Shown piece after piece: positions 15,518 through 19,138 of a DNA stretch of 19,138 nucleotides (position 1 is its first letter; each line of letters opens with the position of its first letter). The position numbers and the translations under genes were made by a program. Source of the DNA: Rhodobacterales bacterium UBA7416 (lineage in GTDB: Bacteria; Pseudomonadota; Alphaproteobacteria; Rhodobacterales; Rhodobacteraceae); assembly GCA_002469545.1 (NCBI GenBank), contig DKMK01000090.1:1-19138 (forward strand), written 5' to 3'. Below the pieces are notes generated by a model. The model had not been told where the DNA came from. It made no database searches and saw only the letters and a list, made by a program, of their open reading frames with translations.

Positions 15518-16261
15518 CTAAATAGCATTCGGCAGCCCAAACTTCAGTAAATAAATTGTGAAAATCACTTTTCCGCTAATAAACAAACCGCTTTCTGGCG
15601 TTAAATATAAACTTTTTGCACTTGGGTAATAAAACATTGTCTTATTTTCACCGCCAACGTCGTTACTGTTCACACTTAATTGATAGCCTGAACCATAACG
15701 CGTAACAGAGTTTGAGATGCCAAGCCTCCAACTTGTGGCGCCATCTGTCACAATACTTTCACTTACACGAAAAGCCACCATTGCAACCATAGACCCTGCG
15801 GGGATTTCTGGAATTGTCGCATTTGAAGCACCGCTGCTAATGTCGTGCTCAAATTCGATCATATCAATATTAAAACTGGACCCCAAGGGGCCCGTTATTG
15901 CCCCACCACCCGAGGCACCTCCACTGTCCACTAACTGCCACTCAGTACCGACGAAACGCCGTTGTACAGCCTCATCGACGACCCACGCTGCCCAACCTTC
16001 TTTTGGCGGTAAGAACACCCAATCACCATTGTTAAAAATTGCAATGGTACCGCTGTTTCCCGACCAATTTCCAAGGGCCATATCTGGAATCCAGTAAGAT
16101 TGGCCATCAACCGCGACTACGGGTGGTGTCGTAACAGTAATTGATTCCAATCGAAGCTGGGCAACTGCATCAAGCCTTGAAATAGCTTCATTAACGGTTA
16201 CGTGTTTTTGTGCCTGCGATGCTTGCAAAAGAGGTAATTTAAATTGATTAGTTTCAAACAT
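15518..16261 (-). CDS. DUF2793 protein of the GTA/prophage type
   Basis: A 247-residue protein of the DUF2793 family, found at the 3' end of GTA and prophage structural clusters in alphaproteobacteria; a tail-tip or fibre-like role is suspected but not established. The N-terminal domain (about 1-110) shows the family pattern: FKLPLLQASQAQKHVTVNEA, then GNWSGNSGTIAIFNNGDWVF and GWAAWVVDEAV. A glycine-rich hinge (SGGASGGGAITG) leads to a beta-rich C-terminal domain (IPAGSMVAMVAFRVSESI onward). The ATG at 16261 overlaps the gp15 stop as ATGTTTGA and has AAGGA about nine bases ahead. The gene appears complete, unlike its neighbours, and is the last GTA-type gene before cysE. Confidence 0.8.
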   Translation of the reverse strand: MFETNQFKLPLLQASQAQKHVTVNEAISRLDAVAQLRLESITVTTPPVVAVDGQSYWIPDMALGNWSGNSGTIAIFNNGDWVFLPPKEGWAAWVVDEAVQRRFVGTEWQLVDSGGASGGGAITGPLGSSFNIDMIEFEHDISSGASNATIPEIPAGSMVAMVAFRVSESIVTDGATSWRLGISNSVTRYGSGYQLSVNSNDVGGENKTMFYYPSAKSLYLTPESGLFISGKVIFTIYLLKFGLPNAI

Positions 16262-16376
16262 TTATACTTATCCTTGTTGCTGGGCCCTGCCCATAAATTT
16301 CCGAAACTTGGGATATCCAAATCTCAATTTCGCCTACGACTCCGTCAGCGATTTGCGCTGCCAAGTCGTAGTTAAA
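16254..16376 (-). pseudogene. C-terminal fragment of GTA tail/host-specificity protein gp15
   Basis: A 40-codon open stretch in a different frame from the capsid ORF, partly overlapping the out-of-frame tail of that ORF. It begins around FNYDLAAQIADG and continues ADGVVGEIEIWISQVS and then YGQGPATRI before the TGA at 16254-16256. This matches the end of RcGTA gp15 as I recall it (a tryptophan/tyrosine, then AAQ.A.DGV.G, then QVS.RYG.GPA). The whole rest of gp15, normally well over 1,000 residues, is missing. Its stop overlaps the DUF2793 start codon (ATGTTTGA), preserving what looks like the original translational coupling. It has no start or ribosome site of its own. Confidence 0.72.
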
Positions 16377-17080
16377 AACCCAGTCGGCTTATCAATACCG
16401 TCACCAGAAACAAATGCGTTCCCTTCTGCACGTGCAAATTTGTCCGCAATCCGCTCCGCCAACCAACTTTCAACATTAAAGGCACTATCATCCAACAAAC
16501 GTTGCGATGCTTTAGGTAATGCGGACAATTCATGTAACGGAATGGAAATGCGTTCCATTTGTGGCGTCGATGTCTCCGACGATGGATCCGTTTCTGTCGC
16601 CCAACCTGCACCAACGTCGCTGGTGTCGACCAAAACATCATATGTGCTCGACTCAACACTGACGACATTCGCAATGGCTCGAATTGACGCTGTTGACTTC
16701 AAAACCGAAGCAATTTGTTCCGATGTTTGTGGATCTACTAAATACCCACCATCCGCCGCCACAGCAGTCGACAGACTCTTTTCTTCAACTTCTAACCCGC
16801 GCATGCCGTCATCATCACCAGACCGTAGATAGGCAGAAAATGCCTTCTGATGTGGTGCTTCAACGTCACTTGCCTGCGAGAGAATGGGACGGGTTGTCGT
16901 AATATTTTTGCGTTCCAACATATTTAATCGATCTTCCTGAGTTTGAATGCGGCTTTTCAGTTCCGCGTTTACATGCGTAAAGTCTTGTAAAAATCCTGCC
17001 ATCTCGGCCTTCACCTCAATATCGGGCGTATTCCCCGTTTGAGTCTGGCGAGAGAGCGTTTTGGTCTCTTGAGTTGTCAT
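16334..17080 (-). pseudogene. Major capsid protein of GTA (gp5), truncated by a deletion
   Basis: HK97-fold major capsid protein that would form the GTA head shell after cleavage by gp4. ATG 17080 has AGAGGA ahead. Residues 1-~70 are the helical scaffold-like delta region that the protease would remove; the mature domain begins with KAFSAYLRSGDDDGMRG and AVAADGGYLVDPQTSEQI. It continues through SIPLHELSALPKASQRLLDD and FVSGDGIDKPTGFLT (ending near residue 236). After that the sequence switches to 12 unrelated residues and a stop. The family is ~390-400 residues long, so about 40 % is gone, including most of the A-domain and part of the P-domain. The junction is at about 16365-16380, where gp15 sequence begins in another frame. 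The product could not assemble. Confidence 0.88.
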
Positions 17081-17112
17081 AAAAAAATCCTCTAAGATAA
17101 TGCAGCTGCCCC

Positions 17113-17667
17113 TCAGGCCAACAATTCACGCCTGGCATCCGCAATCACTTGCGCCAGATCATTCGCGAGTTGGGCATCTATTTCAGACCCTTCAACGCGC
17201 GCCTCAGGGAGCATTGGAAATGTCACCAATGATACCTCCCAAAGTTCAAGCTCATGCAGTAACCGTTTACCAGCCGTGGTCTTCTCCGCGCGCTTAGTGC
17301 GATAGCCAATTGATAAACCATCAATTGCCCCCGCTTCGATCAATGCCAAAGCTTCGCGTCCTGCCTGAACATCTGTCAAAATGCGACCTTTCACAAAAAG
17401 GCCCTTTTTGTCCTCTTGGACCACTTCCCAGATACCAATTGGCTGGCATGGATCGTGTTGCCACAACATTTTCACGCTGCGGCCCTTTTTTGCCAACGAC
17501 CTCAGACTTGCTGCATATGCGCCGGCTTGAACGATATCACCACCTTGATCTGGCGTACCAAACAGGCTGGCATATCCACTGATCGTTGCATCTGAATTCA
17601 GTCCAGTTTCTGAATTGAATTCATGGAATTTTGTTTCAATATTTTTCATATTAAATCTGTAATTCAT
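17113..17667 (-). CDS. Prohead protease of GTA (gp4, HK97 family)
   Basis: A 184-residue serine protease of the HK97 prohead-protease family, which trims the capsid scaffold region during head maturation. I chose ATG 17667 because AGGAG (17673-17677 on the minus strand) lies five bases ahead; ATG 17682 is further upstream, beyond that site. Family features: SGYASLFGTPDQGGDIVQAGAY near the N-terminus, catalytic His in MLWQHDP, catalytic Ser in DGLSIGYR, and ELWEVSLVTFPM. No frameshift or stop breaks it, and its length is normal. It lies 32 bases upstream of the capsid gene. In the present cluster its substrate is truncated, so retention is either recent history or unexplained. Confidence 0.88.
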   Translation of the reverse strand: MNYRFNMKNIETKFHEFNSETGLNSDATISGYASLFGTPDQGGDIVQAGAYAASLRSLAKKGRSVKMLWQHDPCQPIGIWEVVQEDKKGLFVKGRILTDVQAGREALALIEAGAIDGLSIGYRTKRAEKTTAGKRLLHELELWEVSLVTFPMLPEARVEGSEIDAQLANDLAQVIADARRELLA

Positions 17668-17681
17668 TACGTCTCCTGCCA

Positions 17682-17715
17682 TAATACGACAACTAAATGG
17701 ATCAGCTTCGTATTA
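17682..17715. repeat. 8-bp inverted repeat in an AT-rich spacer between gp3.5 and gp4
   Basis: TAATACGA (17682-17689) and TCGTATTA (17708-17715) are exact complements 18 bases apart. They lie in a 113-base spacer (17668-17780) that is clearly more AT-rich than its surroundings and codes for nothing I can see. On the minus strand the spacer also contains TATAAT and TATTAT boxes without good -35 partners. It might be an internal promoter/operator or inserted sequence. Confidence 0.4.
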
Positions 17716-17780
17716 CATACTATTGATTATATTAGTTTAAAAGTAGATACTGGTGCGTACGGTGATATTTCAATAGCTCA

Positions 17781-18029
17781 TCAAGAAAACGGGCGTGCCA
17801 TTTCCAAAAGTGTTAAAATACTCCGCGACAACACAATTGCCACGACACCATAAACAGCGACCCAAAACCGCTTTTCCAACCGTTCCAAAGTGGCTTCTAT
17901 TGTTGACAAACGTCGCTCTAAACCAGCCCAACGTTCAGCAATTACCTTTTCATGGGTGTCAATTCTTGCCGCATTCGCATTGAATGGCTCATACAAATAT
18001 TTGGACCCACCCCCACGCGGTGTCGTCAT
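17781..18029 (-). CDS. GTA head formation protein, gp3.5-like
   Basis: A small protein of 82 residues found between portal and protease in RcGTA-type clusters. It has a polar N-terminus with YEPFNANAARIDTHEKV, then a helical amphipathic segment (RWAGLERRLSTIEATLERLE), then one hydrophobic helix about residues 55-75 (FWVAVYGVVAIVLSRSILTL). The ERLEKR-WLAVYGV-like core is the recognisable part of the family. It appears complete. Its ATG overlaps the portal TGA by four bases (18026-18029), the normal coupled arrangement. The molecular role is not established to my knowledge beyond association with head formation. Confidence 0.78.
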   Translation of the reverse strand: MTTPRGGGSKYLYEPFNANAARIDTHEKVIAERWAGLERRLSTIEATLERLEKRFWVAVYGVVAIVLSRSILTLLEMARPFS

Positions 18030-18592
18030 ATTTCGCCTTCGAAACTAGACAGACCCAACATTTCACGCTTCTCTGTCGTGCTCAAGAAATCAGCTTCAGA
18101 CACACGTTTCCACTGAGATTCTCGTTCGCTCGCCAATGCTGGAATGCCGTCCAAGTCAGGAAACAGCTCCATCTGTTCCTCACCATATTCACTCAACCAC
18201 CGCGCAATCGAGCTCGCCACTTTGGATGCCAACGGTAAAATAGTCTGACGATAAAACGCGCGGTTCGCTTCTTGGTAGTTTGAATAAGTATTGTCACCCG
18301 GCAGCCCCAACAACATCGGTGGCACACCAAAAGCAAGCGCGATTTCGCGCGCGGCACTTTCCTTGGTTTTTTGAAATTCCATATCAGATGGCGAAAAGCC
18401 CATCTGCTTCCAATCCAAACCGCCCTCTAATAACATCGGGCGCCCAGCGTTTCGTGCCCCCGAATGGTTGACTTCGATCTCGTTGATCAATCGATTATAT
18501 TGCTCATTACCCAGTGTGCCCTGTCCATCAACGCCCTTATATACAATCGCTCCAGACGGCCGCGCCGCATTGTCCAACAACGCCTTAGACCA
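18026..18592 (-). pseudogene. Portal protein of GTA (gp3), N-terminal half deleted
   Basis: The C-terminal 188 residues of an HK97-type portal protein, the ring through which DNA enters the head. Genuine portal sequence starts at WSKALLDNAARPSGA. It continues with NAGRPMLLEGGLDWKQMGFS, REIALAFGVPPMLLGLPGD, NYQEANRAFYRQTILPLAS and ASSIARWLSEYG, ending FEGEI. Full-length members are close to 400 residues, so about 200 are missing. Upstream of the tryptophan the DNA is terminase sequence in another frame. The ATG at 18622 that opens this frame is an internal terminase codon context with no ribosome site, so expression is doubtful. The C-terminus is intact and overlaps the gp3.5 start. Confidence 0.88.
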
Positions 18593-19138
18593 CCGACAGC
18601 CTGACTTACAACTTTGGCCCATTGGTTTGGGGTCGCATTTTCAATCGTCAAATCTGCCAAAATAAAGCCGCGCCAATCTAGTGGATCACCCTTGGTAATC
18701 GCACCAGCGACTATAATCCCACATGCGTCTGCATTTGGACCACTCGTTGCAGGTGGATCTACTGCGACGACCACACGGTCTAAATCATCAAAGCCATCGG
18801 TTCTAAAATCGTCGAACTGTGCCAATGACCACAACGCACCTTCAATATCGCAAATGAGTTCTCCGTTAATTTCTTGGCGCCCCAAACGCGTCCCAGCGTA
18901 ATCACCAACAATTTTCCTTACATAAACGTCGGGCAAGTTCGCTTGATTTGCCAATGTCGATGCCGACGTCACCACCGTATCGTCTCTACTCAAAATTTCG
19001 CGTAACAAAGGCTGGCTTCGGGGTGTCGTTGTGACCATCGATCTCGGCATTTCGCCCAAACGCAACGTAAACTGCAACATATCCCAAACATCGCGTGCCA
19101 TTTTCCACTTGGCCAACTCATCCAACCAGGCTGCATCG
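18487..19138 (-). pseudogene. Large terminase of GTA (gp2), C-terminal part deleted; 5' part beyond the window
   Basis: DNA-packaging ATPase/nuclease, open to the window edge. The first visible codons hold the Walker B region (DAAWLDELAKW), so the Walker A half lies outside. The central part includes MVTTTPRSQPLLREIL (motif III-like), then VYVRKIVGDYAGTRLGRQEING, ending the ATPase domain. RVVVAVDPPATSG starts the nuclease domain with its first metal-binding Asp. Genuine terminase ends at about WAKVVSQAV (near 18595). Beyond this the frame reads into portal DNA out of frame and stops at 18487 after about 36 foreign codons. The rest of the RNase H-like nuclease, with the remaining metal ligands, is absent, so packaging would fail. 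Confidence 0.87.

Larger units (their letters stand above)
15518..19138 (-). mobile_element. Decayed RcGTA-type gene transfer agent cluster (3' part, continues beyond the window)
   Basis: In transcription order: large terminase (gp2), portal (gp3), gp3.5, prohead protease (gp4), major capsid (gp5), the final 40 codons of gp15, DUF2793. This order and the individual sequences match the RcGTA cluster of Rhodobacterales. Genes gp6 to gp14 are absent, terminase and portal are fused by a deletion, and capsid is joined out of frame to the end of gp15. From family sizes I infer losses of about 1 kb and about 10 kb. No integrase, repressor or attachment repeats are seen, as expected for a GTA rather than a prophage. 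It cannot make particles as it stands unless intact copies exist elsewhere. Confidence 0.85.

Noticed and set aside
16334..16400. Programmed frameshifting producing a capsid-gp15 fusion
   Set aside because: Most of the capsid domain and almost all of gp15 are missing, so a fusion would have no sensible product; deletion explains the join better.
17623..17853. Plus-strand frame across the gp3.5-gp4 spacer
   Set aside because: Antisense to the ends of two recognised genes, with no ribosome site and no recognisable product.
15518..19138. Ordinary prophage or satellite element
   Set aside because: No integrase, repressor, lysis or attachment repeats are visible, and the sequences and order match the RcGTA cluster, including the gp3.5 gene and the cysE neighbour.
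1..19138. tRNA, rRNA, CRISPR arrays, insertion sequences, toxin-antitoxin or defence genes
   Set aside because: Looked for on both strands; no cloverleaf, regularly spaced repeats, transposase or toxin-like reading frames were seen.

Overview
The window reads as a chromosomal stretch of an alphaproteobacterium of the Rhodobacterales/Rhodobacteraceae type. The grounds are the gene order (purL, bolA, grxD; zapA; tkt, gap, pgk, class I aldolase; a septum formation initiator; pdhA-pdhB-pdhC; cysE), an E1-beta subunit carrying its own lipoyl domain, and a block of genes of the Rhodobacter capsulatus gene transfer agent (RcGTA) type beside cysE. GC looks moderate to low for that group (below or near 50 % by eye), and leucine is mostly TTG in the highly expressed genes, so a low-GC marine lineage is plausible. 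Genus is not resolvable from this sequence alone.

Left part (1-4119): the 3' end of purL; a small single-pass membrane protein; bolA and the CGFS monothiol glutaredoxin grxD (a known iron-sulfur/iron-sensing protein pair). Convergent to these and overlapping grxD by 4 bases is a division module, zapA plus an upstream coiled-coil gene resembling Caulobacter zauP.

Centre (4120-14589): the central carbon block, tkt (with its own terminator), gap, a previously easy-to-miss 47-codon membrane ORF, pgk and a Schiff-base (class I) fructose-bisphosphate aldolase, closed by a terminator. Next come an FtsB/DivIC-like septum protein, a divergent uncharacterised cysteine-rich protein, and the pyruvate dehydrogenase operon pdhA-pdhB-pdhC. 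Together these genes carry carbon through the lower glycolytic and gluconeogenic steps and pyruvate into acetyl-CoA.

Right part (14588-19138, minus strand): a shared terminator, cysE, and upstream of cysE a decayed RcGTA-type cluster. Reading in its transcription direction: large terminase (cut in its nuclease half, running off the window edge), portal (N-terminal half lost), gp3.5-like head protein (intact), prohead protease (intact), major capsid (C-terminal ~40 % lost), the last 40 codons of the gp15 tail protein in another frame, and an intact DUF2793 protein. Two internal deletions explain the layout: one fuses terminase to portal, the other removes everything from mid-capsid to the very end of gp15. 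As it stands the cluster cannot package DNA or build a tail. This recently broken gene transfer agent is the most interesting content of the window. The rest is largely orthodox core metabolism with a few small overlooked genes and regulatory motifs.
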